A stretch of DNA of 64,000 nt. Source: Deferrivibrio essentukiensis. GTDB lineage: Bacteria > Chrysiogenota > Deferribacteres > Deferribacterales > Deferrivibrionaceae. Below, piece by piece: positions 38,925-48,688 of this stretch. The DNA lies in NCBI RefSeq assembly GCF_020480685.1, contig NZ_JAJAFU010000002.1, forward strand, positions 62,001 through 126,000, in the 5' to 3' direction. The notes under the pieces are model-generated. The model was not told the DNA's origin. It searched no databases and was given only the letters and a program-made list of their open reading frames with translations. The stretch's first letter is position 1. Every line of letters starts with the position of its first letter. The translations under genes were made by a program, and so were the position numbers.

Positions 38925-40422
38925 CCCTATTTTCAAACCTATACTGGCAGGCTTCAAGAATATGCTTTTTAGAAACCTCATTGCTGCCTTCAAGGTCAGC
39001 GATAGTGCGGCTTATTTTCAAAATTTTCATATAGCTTCTTGCCGACAGTCCAAGCTTTTCATGGACATTTTCGAGGGTCAAATATGCCTCATCGGCAATA
39101 TTTGCGTATTTTTTGATATGACGCTCAGTCATCTGACTATTGTAGTTAATCTTTTCTTTCTTAAATCTTTTCTCCTGCAATTGTCTTGCAAGCTCTACAC
39201 GTTTCTTAATCTCTTTAGATGATTCTCCCTCCGGCAGTTTGTTTAATTCTTTTATATCAACTGCTTCAACATTGACATGCAAATCTATTCTGTCCATTAT
39301 CGGGCCTGACAGCTTGCTCCTGTATTTTTGAATCTGCCCCATAGAGCATACACATTCTTTGTCTGTGCCATAAAAGCCGCACGGGCAAGGGTTACATGCC
39401 GCCACAAACATAAAATTGGCAGGATATACCACTGTCCTGTTTGCTCTGCTCACAGTCACTACCCTATCTTCCAAAGGTTGCCTCAACACTTCGAGAACAT
39501 TTTTCTTAAATTCCAAAAATTCATCGAAAAAAAGTATACCGTTGGTGGCAATACTCACCAAACCCGGTTTTGCGTCCTTTCCGCCACCTATCACTGCCAC
39601 ATCACTTGCCGTTGGGTGGGTAATAATAAAAGGTCTGGTTTGGACAAGCCCCTTATTTTCCCTAAGAAGTCCCGCTACCGAATGAACTTTGGTAGTCTCA
39701 ATAGCCTCATCTATCGTCATGGCAGGCATAATGGTAGGGATACGCTTGGCTATCATAGTTTTTCCGCTGCCTGGCGGTCCCATCATTAACAAATTGTGCA
39801 TCCCTGCCGCTGCAATCTCAGATGCCCTTTTAACCAAAAACTGCCCCCTTACATCCGAAAAGTCAATATCATAAGTATCAGGGACAAACTCTACCCCTCC
39901 TTTGTAAGGCTCTTTCACATCTCCATTCAAAAAAGGTAGTATTTCTGATAACGTGTCAAATCCGTAAATCTCAATATTTTCAAGGACAGATGCTTCTCTT
40001 ACATTTTCATTAGGTAATATCAATTTTGTATTATCTTCAAGACTTGATGCAAAAGGTAAAATGCCTGCTACCCCTCTAAGTCTTCCATCCAGAGAAAGCT
40101 CACCGGCAAAAGCAAATTTGTCTAAATCGGCATTTATAACCCCAGAGGCTTTCAACAGGGCTATCGCAACAGGTAAATCAAAATGACTCCCATCCTTTTT
40201 AAGATCGGCTGGAGCCAAATTGACTGTAATAGGTTTATCAAAGATATTAAATTCAAGATTTTTTAAGGCAGATTTTACCCTTTCACGACTCTCTTTTACG
40301 GCACCTTCAGCGAGCCCAACAACATTAAAAGATGGCATCCCCATATTTCGTATGTCGGCTTCAACATCCACCTGCTCGGAATTAATACCTATTAGAGTAA
40401 ATGTTCTGACTTTTGCAAACAT
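38920..40422 (-). CDS. comM: YifB/ComM-family AAA+ helicase-like ATPase
   Basis: 500 residues. A Lon-type N-terminal domain (MFAKVRTFTLIGINSEQVDVE) is followed by an Mg-chelatase-type AAA+ core with Walker A GPPGSGKTMIAKRIPTI (about 215) and FFDEFLEF. A zinc loop with CNPCPCGFYG and C-terminal helices close the protein. In Vibrio, ComM drives branch migration of incoming DNA during transformation; many non-competent bacteria carry it too. With comF at 18885, two competence-type genes are in the window. Confidence 0.92.
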   Translation of the reverse strand: MFAKVRTFTLIGINSEQVDVEADIRNMGMPSFNVVGLAEGAVKESRERVKSALKNLEFNIFDKPITVNLAPADLKKDGSHFDLPVAIALLKASGVINADLDKFAFAGELSLDGRLRGVAGILPFASSLEDNTKLILPNENVREASVLENIEIYGFDTLSEILPFLNGDVKEPYKGGVEFVPDTYDIDFSDVRGQFLVKRASEIAAAGMHNLLMMGPPGSGKTMIAKRIPTIMPAMTIDEAIETTKVHSVAGLLRENKGLVQTRPFIITHPTASDVAVIGGGKDAKPGLVSIATNGILFFDEFLEFKKNVLEVLRQPLEDRVVTVSRANRTVVYPANFMFVAACNPCPCGFYGTDKECVCSMGQIQKYRSKLSGPIMDRIDLHVNVEAVDIKELNKLPEGESSKEIKKRVELARQLQEKRFKKEKINYNSQMTERHIKKYANIADEAYLTLENVHEKLGLSARSYMKILKISRTIADLEGSNEVSKKHILEACQYRFENRG

Positions 40423-40431
40423 CTATATTTA

Positions 40432-41289
40432 TTACCCTTCAAAAAGATAGTATAGGTAATTTTTATTTTCCATCTTGTTTCTAAAATATGTTGCTGTTTC
40501 GGTAAGCCTTTCAAGTAAATTATCCTTGTTAGTATCAAAATAAAGCTCTGCATCCGGAATATTGTAATGTTTTTTCATATCCTCAAATGCGTCTAAATAA
40601 GTCCCAAGCTCATCTATCAGCCCAATCTTTTTGGCAACACTTCCAACTATTATTCTGCCATCAGCATAATCAAGCAAAGTCTCTTTCTTTATCTTTCTCG
40701 AACTTAAAATATCACTCACAAATTGATTGTATACTTCCATTATAGAATCTTGAAGAAGTTTAATCTCCTCTTTAGTCATCTCTCTGTTTGGTGAGCCGAT
40801 ATCCTTGAATTTACCCGATTTTATAGTTTGAAAATCTATCCCTATTTTTTCGTAAAGCCCTTTCATATTGGGAAACTTAATAATTACCCCTATACTTCCT
40901 GTTATCGTGCCCGGTAAAGCATATATTTTATCAGCTGCAATGGAAACATAATATCCACCTGAAGCAGCAAGAGATTGCATCGCTACAAATACAGGTTTAT
41001 CAAGATTTTTAATATATCTGTAAATTTCCTGACTCGGAGCAACCCCTCCACCAGGGGAGTTTACTCTAAGAATAAACCCTTTCACTTTCTCATTCTTATT
41101 ATATTTTTTTAACTTGTTGATTATGGTATCCGATTCATAAATTACATCTTGTAAGTCTATAACAACTATTTTATTTTTGGAAAACTCACTTACATCATTT
41201 CCAGTATAGTAGAGTATCGCAGAAAAGATAAATCCCACAATAAAGATAACAAAAATAAGTTTAAATAATCTTTTGCCCCATTTTTTCAT
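40432..41289 (-). CDS. sppA: signal peptide peptidase SppA, short form
   Basis: 285 residues with one N-terminal membrane helix (about 8-28). It is an S49 serine protease that cuts up cleaved signal peptides in the membrane. The Ser nucleophile is in SLAASGGYYVSIAADK and the Lys base in the TIKSGKFKDIGSPNREMT segment. This is the short, single-domain form that works as an octamer. It lies ten bases upstream of comM. Confidence 0.93.
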   Translation of the reverse strand: MKKWGKRLFKLIFVIFIVGFIFSAILYYTGNDVSEFSKNKIVVIDLQDVIYESDTIINKLKKYNKNEKVKGFILRVNSPGGGVAPSQEIYRYIKNLDKPVFVAMQSLAASGGYYVSIAADKIYALPGTITGSIGVIIKFPNMKGLYEKIGIDFQTIKSGKFKDIGSPNREMTKEEIKLLQDSIMEVYNQFVSDILSSRKIKKETLLDYADGRIIVGSVAKKIGLIDELGTYLDAFEDMKKHYNIPDAELYFDTNKDNLLERLTETATYFRNKMENKNYLYYLFEG

Positions 41290-41292
41290 CCA

Positions 41293-42267
41293 CTAACCTC
41301 TGACAATTATAGTAGAGTATACCACATAAAATAAAAGAATATAGACAGAATATAAAGAAATATGTCCAAATCTGAACTTTGAAAGTTTGTCCTGTTGTAT
41401 ACCTAATACTGCAATTAGCACAATAATTGCTGAAGATATTGCTGCAATAAGATTTATTTTGCTAGCAGCAGTAAAAATATCCCCTTTTTTGTAAAATATA
41501 TCAGCAATAGGTATAATTGTAATATTAAAAACATTTGAGCCAAATAAATTTCCGATAGCCATATTAGGTGAGCCAACCTTGATTGCACCAACACATGCTG
41601 AAACTTCAGGCAAAGATGTCACCAGTGCAAGTAAAAATGAACCAACTACCGTCCTACCAAGACCGGTAACAGCAGCTATTTCATCTGCACTCTTACTTAG
41701 AAGAAGCCCGGCAAATACAATTATTGACGCCATAAACATAAACATAAATACAGCTCTGTTCAGGCTAATTTCCATGCCTTCATCTTCAATCTCAGAGTCA
41801 CTCATATCAATTGTCCTGTAAGCACTGTACATTGAAAGGATATAGATTATAAATATAGCAAGGCTAATCCCGCTTATAACACCAAATAATTTTATATTCA
41901 ATAAAAAGCCAAATGCTGATATAAGTGGTAAAAGTATTGCAAATGATGCCGTGACTATATTTGATAAACTGACACTTTTAAACACACTATCCTTTTTAAA
42001 AAGTGCATCAAGAAAGAATATAATCAGAATATTAAACATATTTGAGCCATAGACATTGCCAAATACCAAATCAGGGGCATCAACAATTGTAACTGCACCA
42101 ATAGAAGAGATAAGCTCAGGCAGACTTGTAAAAAGAGCCAAAAATGTGACACCTACAAAACTGTGTCCCAAAGGGGTCTTTGATGCTATTACATCCCCAT
42201 ATTTTGAAAGTTTTATCCCACTAAATATCACAAGAAAAGCCGAAATGGCAAAAAGAGCGAAATACAT
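41293..42267 (-). CDS. Na+/Ca2+ antiporter-type transporter (CaCA family)
   Basis: 324 residues with about ten membrane helices in two inverted repeats. The alpha-1 repeat is LFTSLPELISSIGA (about 48-61) with GNVYGSNMFNI, and the alpha-2 repeat is LVTSLPEVSACVGA with GNLFGSNVFNI. These hold the paired Glu ion ligands. Likely Ca2+ export driven by Na+ or H+, as in YrbG-type proteins. GAGGTAATC precedes the ATG. The rpsA terminator lies immediately upstream, so transcription depends on read-through or on a promoter inside rpsA. Confidence 0.9.
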   Translation of the reverse strand: MYFALFAISAFLVIFSGIKLSKYGDVIASKTPLGHSFVGVTFLALFTSLPELISSIGAVTIVDAPDLVFGNVYGSNMFNILIIFFLDALFKKDSVFKSVSLSNIVTASFAILLPLISAFGFLLNIKLFGVISGISLAIFIIYILSMYSAYRTIDMSDSEIEDEGMEISLNRAVFMFMFMASIIVFAGLLLSKSADEIAAVTGLGRTVVGSFLLALVTSLPEVSACVGAIKVGSPNMAIGNLFGSNVFNITIIPIADIFYKKGDIFTAASKINLIAAISSAIIVLIAVLGIQQDKLSKFRFGHISLYSVYILLFYVVYSTIIVRG

Positions 42268-42281
42268 ATGATTACCTCAAC

Positions 42282-42306
42282 AAAAAAGGGGCTTATTAAG
42301 CCCCTT
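42282..42306 (-). terminator. terminator after rpsA
   Basis: AAGGGGCTT (42286-42294) pairs with AAGCCCCTT (42298-42306), loop of three, and six T follow on the minus strand. It is very strong and sits within 15-40 bases of the next start. Confidence 0.9.
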
Positions 42307-42308
42307 GA

Positions 42309-44006
42309 TTATTTTATCTCGTCAATCTTCCCTTTTATTAAGGTGCCTAAGTTAAATGTAGAATCCGAATTATCTTCTATCTGCTTTAAATACTCTTTTA
42401 CTTCACGTTTTTCAGAGTCAAGCTTGTATTTTTTGACTGAAAGCAATATCTCCCTGTTCCTTTTATCAATTTTCAACACAACAACTTTTAAAGTATCCCC
42501 TACCTTGCAAAACTCTTCTGGAATAACTTTATTTTCATCAAGCTCTTTAGCAGGAATTATCCCCTTTAAGTCTTTCGGCAATGCAACAACAACATTCTCT
42601 TTATTAACTTCAATTACTTCAACATCTAATACTTTACCCGAAGGTAAAAGTTTGTCAATGTCTTTCCAAGGATTTTTCTCAAGCTGTTTTATACCGAGAG
42701 AAATTCTTTCTTTATCCTCGTCAATTTTTAGAATTTTAGCAGTAATTTCATCACCTGCTTTGAACTTTTCATTTAAATCCTGAATATCTTCAGTCCAAGA
42801 AATATCGATTTTTCTGATAAGACCATCTATATGTGCACCAAAATCTACAAATATACCAAAGTCAGTTACACTTTTAATTTTGCCTGTAACAACTGACCCT
42901 TCCGGGTGGTTATTCTTTAAGGTTATCCAAGGATTCTCAGATAACAATTTTAACGACATCAAGACCTTTTTGTGGTCATTATCAACTCCGATAACCTTGC
43001 CCTCAACCATATCCCCTCTTTCAAGCTTCACAGAGGAGTTTTTAATCCAGGAAAGCTCTTCTTCAGGGATAAACCCGTCAACACCAGACTCAAGCTCTAC
43101 GACATAACCCTTCTTTCTTCTGGTCACTACTCTGCCCTTTGCCTCACTCTCCAAAGGATATTTTTCCGCAACTTTATTCCAAGGGTCTTCTTTTAGCTGT
43201 TTTAAGCCAAGTTCAATTTTTTTATTTTCTTTATCAACATTTAAAACAACTGTTTCGACTACATCATCTACTTCCAAATATTTTGATGGATGTTTTACCT
43301 TTCCCCAATCAATATTGTCTCTATGAAGAAAACCATCCACAGCCCCTATATTTATAAATACACCGTATTCTTTAATTGTTTTTACTTTACCCTTAACTTT
43401 GTCCCCTTCTTTAATGGAGTCAAACAGCTCATTCTTTTCCATCTCAGCTGCTTCAACAATATAAAGTTTGTGAGAAGCCAATATACTTTTGCTCTTTCTA
43501 TCTACCTTTAAAATTTTGCAATTTAAAACTTTGCCGATATAACTTTTACTGTCTTTAATTTTATTCCTGACATCAATATGATTGGAAGGGATAAATACCG
43601 AAACTTCACCTACTTTTCCTGTAAACCCTTTGTCATTGAAGTTTTCAATCTTAACGGCGACAGGCTTATTTTTTTCAAACTTTTCAAGAATCTCATCAAA
43701 ATCTCTCTGCTGATTCAATACTTTTCTTGAAAGTCTGACATAACCACCACCACCCTGGACACCTTCGACCAATGCCTCTATCTCATCGCCAACCTTGACT
43801 GTAAGCTCTCCATTGTTTTCAAGCTCACTTTTATCTATTACACCTTCAGATTTATAACCAATATTAACTAAAATATCTGTACCATTTATTGCAACCACCG
43901 ACCCTTTTACAATACTCCCCTTAGACGGCGGATTGAGAGAATCCTCAAGCATAGACTCGAAGTCCTCAAATTTCATTTCATTGTTCATCCCATTGTTATC
44001 CTGCAT
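42309..44006 (-). CDS. rpsA: 30S ribosomal protein S1
   Basis: 565 residues from the ATG at 44006 (AGAGG ahead; a TTG two codons earlier is too close). Six S1 RNA-binding repeats of about 70-75 residues are visible, e.g. VVTGKIKSVTDFGIFVDFG and GKVKTIKEYGVFINIG. The first two are more divergent (ribosome-binding) and the remaining four are the mRNA-binding type. It delivers mRNA to the 30S subunit. It overlaps ispH by 11 bases; the ispH-rpsA pairing is widespread in anaerobes. Confidence 0.95.
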   Translation of the reverse strand: MQDNNGMNNEMKFEDFESMLEDSLNPPSKGSIVKGSVVAINGTDILVNIGYKSEGVIDKSELENNGELTVKVGDEIEALVEGVQGGGGYVRLSRKVLNQQRDFDEILEKFEKNKPVAVKIENFNDKGFTGKVGEVSVFIPSNHIDVRNKIKDSKSYIGKVLNCKILKVDRKSKSILASHKLYIVEAAEMEKNELFDSIKEGDKVKGKVKTIKEYGVFINIGAVDGFLHRDNIDWGKVKHPSKYLEVDDVVETVVLNVDKENKKIELGLKQLKEDPWNKVAEKYPLESEAKGRVVTRRKKGYVVELESGVDGFIPEEELSWIKNSSVKLERGDMVEGKVIGVDNDHKKVLMSLKLLSENPWITLKNNHPEGSVVTGKIKSVTDFGIFVDFGAHIDGLIRKIDISWTEDIQDLNEKFKAGDEITAKILKIDEDKERISLGIKQLEKNPWKDIDKLLPSGKVLDVEVIEVNKENVVVALPKDLKGIIPAKELDENKVIPEEFCKVGDTLKVVVLKIDKRNREILLSVKKYKLDSEKREVKEYLKQIEDNSDSTFNLGTLIKGKIDEIK

Positions 44007-44844
44007 GTTCAACCTCTTTTAAAAATTCTATAACCTCATCTATCAAAAATTTAGGAGTGCTTGCTCCAGCGGTTATGCCAATGTTTTCTACCCCTATAAG
44101 GTCGGATTTGTCAATCTCGTCCTTTGTCTCAATATGAAACACTTTGGGGCATATATCTTTGCAAATTTCATAAAGTCTCGTGGTGTTTCCACTATTTTTA
44201 CCACCGATTACATACATTATATCTGAAATTAAAGCAACCTTTTTTGCAGCTTCCTGTCTCTGGTCAGTGGCATTGCATATAGTATTAACTATTTTAAGCT
44301 CGTTACACTTTGACTTCAAGGCATCTACTACCATGTCAAACTTGGCTTTATTCTGGGTAGTCTGAGCCACCACACCAATTTTATCGTGAAATCCAACATA
44401 TCTTTCTACTTCATCACTATTTTCAACAACTACAAATCCATTATTTGCATAACTTACTATCCCTTTTACTTCCGGATGCTCCTTTTCGCCAAAAACAACC
44501 AAAAAATAGCCACTGCTACTTAGTATCGAAACTTGTCGCTGAGCCCTTGTCACAAATGGACATGTCGCATCCACAACACTTATTTTATTGTCTTTTAATT
44601 TATCCATATGTTGTTTGGGGATACCGTGAGAGCGGATTACCACAACATCATCTTTTTCGACATCTTCAACACTCTTTTTGACATTTACGCCCTTTTCTTC
44701 AAGCTTTTTAACTAATTGAGGATTATGAATAATAGGACCAAGTGTATACACACGCCCACCTTTATCAGACGTTTCCTCTACAATTTTTATTGCCCTTTCC
44801 ACTCCAAAGCAGAAGCCTGAATAATCAGCTACTATAATATTCAT
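43996..44844 (-). CDS. ispH: 4-hydroxy-3-methylbut-2-enyl diphosphate reductase
   Basis: 282 residues. It is the last enzyme of the MEP isoprenoid route and uses a [4Fe-4S] cluster held by three Cys: FCFGVERAI (about 12), DATCPFVTRAQ (about 96) and ICNATDQRQ (about 193). The IRSHGIPKQ substrate motif and GASTPKFLIDEV near the C-terminus are intact. Its start abuts the cmk stop (shared base). Confidence 0.97.
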   Translation of the reverse strand: MNIIVADYSGFCFGVERAIKIVEETSDKGGRVYTLGPIIHNPQLVKKLEEKGVNVKKSVEDVEKDDVVVIRSHGIPKQHMDKLKDNKISVVDATCPFVTRAQRQVSILSSSGYFLVVFGEKEHPEVKGIVSYANNGFVVVENSDEVERYVGFHDKIGVVAQTTQNKAKFDMVVDALKSKCNELKIVNTICNATDQRQEAAKKVALISDIMYVIGGKNSGNTTRLYEICKDICPKVFHIETKDEIDKSDLIGVENIGITAGASTPKFLIDEVIEFLKEVEHAG

Positions 44845-45506
44845 TAATCCAACACTCTCTCTAATATTTTATTTGCAACTTCATCAATAGTCATATTGCT
44901 TGTATCTATTAAAATAGCATCATCAGCTTTTCTAAGTGGTGCAATTTCTCTATTCATATCTTCAAAATCCCTCTTTATTACACTTCGTAAAACATCCTCA
45001 AAATTCACATCTTCACCTTTGTCTTTAAGTTCATCAAAACGTCTTTTAGCTCTCTCTTCTGCTGAAGCATCAAGATAAAATTTATATTCAGCATCAGGGA
45101 TTACCACTGTGCCTATATCCCGCCCGTCCATTATAACATCATTTTTAGATGCAATTTCCTGCTGCTTTCTTGTCAATATTTCTCGTACTTCTTTTATCTT
45201 TGAAGTCTCAGGCACTTTTGCCGTAACCTCAGCACCTCGTATCTCATCCGTAACATCAAGTTCATCTGAATCTATCTCTAAAATTACTCGCTGACACTGT
45301 CCATCTTTTCTAAAAAGTATGTCGCAATTTTGAAGTTTATCTACAAGGGAAGCATCATCTAAAGCATATTTTATACTTATATAAGCACAAGCCCTGTACA
45401 TTGCACCTGTGTCGATATAAATTAAATTTAACTTTTCAGCTATTATTTTTGAAATAGTGCTTTTACCACTTCCTGCTGGTCCATCAACAGCAATTCTTAA
45501 AGGCAT
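44844..45506 (-). CDS. cmk: cytidylate kinase
   Basis: 220 residues. It phosphorylates CMP and dCMP with ATP. The P-loop DGPAGSGKSTISK is at the start, IDTGAMYRA follows, and the NMP/lid region has MDGRDIGTVVIPDAEYKFYLDAS. Length is normal. It joins the aro genes to ispH-rpsA, an arrangement common from Firmicutes to delta-proteobacteria (aroA-cmk-rpsA). Confidence 0.97.
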   Translation of the reverse strand: MPLRIAVDGPAGSGKSTISKIIAEKLNLIYIDTGAMYRACAYISIKYALDDASLVDKLQNCDILFRKDGQCQRVILEIDSDELDVTDEIRGAEVTAKVPETSKIKEVREILTRKQQEIASKNDVIMDGRDIGTVVIPDAEYKFYLDASAEERAKRRFDELKDKGEDVNFEDVLRSVIKRDFEDMNREIAPLRKADDAILIDTSNMTIDEVANKILERVLD

Positions 45507-45548
45507 TTAACTTTCTCACAAAATTTGTTTCATATTTATAAATAGCTG

Positions 45549-46829
45549 TTATTTCAAACTCAAGCTATCAACCTTACTGATAAAATCTGGAAAAGATACA
45601 TCAATTGAATCTATTTCGTCAATACTAAGTTGCCCAAATCTTTTTGACAAAAGGATATTTATCATAGCAATTCTATGGTCATCAAAGGATTTCAAGTTGG
45701 CCTTTTTATTTATTTCTTTCAAAGAATAAACTTTTAAGCCGTCATCAAACTCCTCCACCTCAGCCCCGATTTCCCTTAAATTATAAACCATTGCTTTTAT
45801 TCTATCAGACTCTTTAACCCTTAACTCTTCAGCACCTCTTATTTCAATTGGGGTTTTGGAAAATAATCCTAAGGCAGAAATCATAGGAATTTCATCTATA
45901 ATGTTAGCGACAATATCTCCATCTATTTTTATCCCTTCAAATTCTTGATGCTGAATAAAAATATCTCCAAAAGGGTCGCCTATGTCAGATTTTAAATTAA
46001 CTTCAAAATTAACACCCATACCTTTTAAAATATCAAGCATTCCACATCTTGTAGAGTTAAGTCCAACATTTTTGATCAAAATCTCTGCATTTTCAAACAT
46101 TAAAGCAGCACCAAGGAAGAAAGCAGCTGATGAAAAATCACCCGGCACACTTATTTCACAAGGCTTTAACCTATCCACAGGATTTATCTCAATCTTTAAG
46201 CCGTCAATTTTCAAGTCAACGCCATAAGATTTGAGCATTAATTCAGTATGATTTCTTGTAACAGCCTGCTCTGTATAAATAGTTTTGGAATCAGCCTGAA
46301 GACCTGCTAAAATAATTGCACTTTTTACCTGGGCACTTTTTACTTTTCCAACGATATCTGCACCCTTCAACTGTCTTGGGATAATAGTAAGAGGCAAAAA
46401 TCTGTTATTTTCTCTGGCTACAATATAAGCACCAAGTTTACCAAGAGGTTCAATAACTCTACCCATCGGTCTTTTCCTAAGAGAATTATCTCCGGTAAGA
46501 ACAAAGTATTTATTTTGGCCGGCAAAAAGTCCGGTTAAAAGCCGAGCAGTCGTGCCTGAGTTTTCGCAATTTATTATATCATTTGGCTCGATGAAGTTTC
46601 TAAACCCTTCAGATTCTATAATAAAGCCATTGTCTATCTCAATAAATTTCGCTCCCACAGCTGCAAGAGCTGCTTTTGTTGCAAGAGTATCTCTTGATAG
46701 GAGGGGATTTAATACCTTACTCTTCCCCTCAGCCATAGCTGACAAAATAAATGCTCTATGTGATATTGACTTATCTGACGGTACAACTATTTCACCTTTT
46801 AACGTATTCACCTTTTCAAAACTTATCAT
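45549..46829 (-). CDS. aroA: EPSP synthase (3-phosphoshikimate 1-carboxyvinyltransferase)
   Basis: 426 residues. It joins shikimate 3-phosphate and phosphoenolpyruvate. Active-site blocks: PSDKSISHRAFILSAMAEG near the start, NCENSGTTARLLTGLFAG (about 83-100, with the SGTT loop), SLRKRPMGR, SAQVKSAIILAGL and RVKESDRIKAM. Its start overlaps tyrA's stop (ATGA). Confidence 0.97.
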   Translation of the reverse strand: MISFEKVNTLKGEIVVPSDKSISHRAFILSAMAEGKSKVLNPLLSRDTLATKAALAAVGAKFIEIDNGFIIESEGFRNFIEPNDIINCENSGTTARLLTGLFAGQNKYFVLTGDNSLRKRPMGRVIEPLGKLGAYIVARENNRFLPLTIIPRQLKGADIVGKVKSAQVKSAIILAGLQADSKTIYTEQAVTRNHTELMLKSYGVDLKIDGLKIEINPVDRLKPCEISVPGDFSSAAFFLGAALMFENAEILIKNVGLNSTRCGMLDILKGMGVNFEVNLKSDIGDPFGDIFIQHQEFEGIKIDGDIVANIIDEIPMISALGLFSKTPIEIRGAEELRVKESDRIKAMVYNLREIGAEVEEFDDGLKVYSLKEINKKANLKSFDDHRIAMINILLSKRFGQLSIDEIDSIDVSFPDFISKVDSLSLK

Positions 46830-47659
46830 AGCGCTTCCCTCAACCCTTTAACCTTTGAAATCATGCTTTTCATTAGGTCGTAATCGTTTGATTTTATAGC
46901 ATTTTTCCATTTTGTAAGCTCCTCAATATATCTATCAATCAGCTGCTGTAGGTTGTCACTGTTATCAAAAAATATATCTGACCACATCGTAGGGTTACTT
47001 TTTGCAATCCGTGTAAAATCTCTAAACCCGCCTCCAGTAAAACTAAATGCCAATGAATCTTCATTTTCAACAAAATCTATCAAAGAAAAAGCTATTAAGT
47101 GTGGAAAGTGACTGATAAGACCAAATATTTTATCATGCCTATCTACATCCATAACATTCACTTTCATACCTATTTGACTGTGCAGATTTTTAAGTGCACC
47201 TAAAAACTCTTTCTGCTCTGAGTCTATCAAAATATGGTAAGCATTTTTAAAGATATCTGCTTCTGAGTTTTCAAAGCCTGATACCTCTTTTCCTGCAATA
47301 GGGTGCCCGCCGACAAAGTTGAGATTTAAATCTTTTGCTTTCTCACAAATGCTTTTCTTAGTGCTGCAACCGTCAGTAATAAATGTAGTTACCTTTTTGC
47401 CCCCAAGATATTCTAAAAATTTCAAAGCCGAATTAACAGGCAAACAAATATAAATAAGATCAAGTTCAAAATTTAAAAACTCATCTTCGTTATCGGTCAG
47501 CCCTTCAAAGATAAATGACTCAGCCGCACTGCCAAGACATTCAACACTTTTATCAAACCCATAAACTTTAATCCCTTGTTCAACAAAAGCCTTTGCAAAC
47601 GAACCACCGATAAGCCCAAGTCCGGCTATCCCTATTTTATTAAAATGAATATTTTCCAA
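46826..47659 (-). CDS. tyrA: prephenate dehydrogenase
   Basis: 277 residues. It oxidises prephenate to 4-hydroxyphenylpyruvate for tyrosine, using NAD. The nucleotide fold is IGIAGLGLIGGSFAKAF, and FVGGHPIAGKEVSGFENS holds the substrate-site His and Ser. No ACT domain is fused, so feedback control is not built in. It follows the DAHP synthase by six bases. Confidence 0.95.
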   Translation of the reverse strand: MENIHFNKIGIAGLGLIGGSFAKAFVEQGIKVYGFDKSVECLGSAAESFIFEGLTDNEDEFLNFELDLIYICLPVNSALKFLEYLGGKKVTTFITDGCSTKKSICEKAKDLNLNFVGGHPIAGKEVSGFENSEADIFKNAYHILIDSEQKEFLGALKNLHSQIGMKVNVMDVDRHDKIFGLISHFPHLIAFSLIDFVENEDSLAFSFTGGGFRDFTRIAKSNPTMWSDIFFDNSDNLQQLIDRYIEELTKWKNAIKSNDYDLMKSMISKVKGLREAL

Positions 47660-47665
47660 AATAAC

Positions 47666-48685
47666 TTATTCCTCTATATGTTTTTCAACTGTAGCAGCAA
47701 TAATTTTTATTCGCTTCATCAAAATATCAAACTCTTCAGGAGTAATTGATTGATCACCGTCACTCATAGCCTCAGATGGTTTTGGATGCACTTCAATCAT
47801 TAATCCATCAGCTCCTGCTGCAATAGCAGCTTGTGCCATCGGCAAAATACAATCCCTTCTCCCTGTGCCATGGCTTGGGTCAACCACAATTGGCAAATGA
47901 CTCATCCCTTTAATTACAGGCACTGCAGACAAGTCTAAAAGGTTTCTTGTTTCACTGTCAAAGCTTCTTATGCCTCTTTCGCAAAGGATTATATTATAAT
48001 TTCCTTCAGATGCAATGTATTCAGCAGCCATCAAAAACTCTTTAATGGTAGCACAAATCCCTCTCTTGAGCATGCAAGGGATATTAGACTTACCCACCTC
48101 TTTTAACAGCCTGAAATTTTGCATATTTCTTGCACCGATTTGAATTATATCGGTGTATTTTCCAACCGCATCAAGGTCTCTAGGGTCCATAAGTTCAGTT
48201 ATTACAAGCATATTATATTCATCAGCAGCTTCTCTTAAGTATTTCAAACCTTCCTCTCCAAGCCCCTGAAAAGCATAAGGAGAAGTCCTTGGTTTAAAAG
48301 CGCCGCCCCTTAATATCCTCGCACCTGATGCATGCACTCTGGAAGCTACCTCAAAAAGCATCTCCCTGTTTTCCACTGAGCATGGTCCTGCCATTACAAC
48401 ACTGTGCTTGCCGCCAATTTTAAACCCTTTGATATCAAGCACAGAATCTTCTTTTTTAAATTCACTGCTGACAAGTTTAAAAGGTTTAAATACAGGGACA
48501 ACTTTTTCAACTCCGGGAAAAGAGCTTAATGGCTTATCCCTTAAGACCGATTCATCCCCTACAAGCCCTATAACAGTTTTGCCTTCATTCAAGTATATAT
48601 GTGTTTTAAATCCATATGAGTTAAGCTTTTCTACCAAAAAATCAACGTCAGCCTGACTTACACCGTTTTTCAAAACTATAATCAT
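47666..48685 (-). CDS. aroF: DAHP synthase, type I-beta (operon copy)
   Basis: 339 residues, about the same layout as the copy at 27218: a regulatory N-terminal domain (1-70), then the barrel with [33 protein letters not shown] and DPSHGTGRRD. Catalytic and metal residues are kept. The N-terminal domains of the two paralogues differ most, so feedback by Phe or Tyr may differ. Here the gene sits between tyrA and hisC and has no separate attenuator. Confidence 0.95.
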   Translation of the reverse strand: MIIVLKNGVSQADVDFLVEKLNSYGFKTHIYLNEGKTVIGLVGDESVLRDKPLSSFPGVEKVVPVFKPFKLVSSEFKKEDSVLDIKGFKIGGKHSVVMAGPCSVENREMLFEVASRVHASGARILRGGAFKPRTSPYAFQGLGEEGLKYLREAADEYNMLVITELMDPRDLDAVGKYTDIIQIGARNMQNFRLLKEVGKSNIPCMLKRGICATIKEFLMAAEYIASEGNYNIILCERGIRSFDSETRNLLDLSAVPVIKGMSHLPIVVDPSHGTGRRDCILPMAQAAIAAGADGLMIEVHPKPSEAMSDGDQSITPEEFDILMKRIKIIAATVEKHIEE

Positions 48686-48688
48686 AGG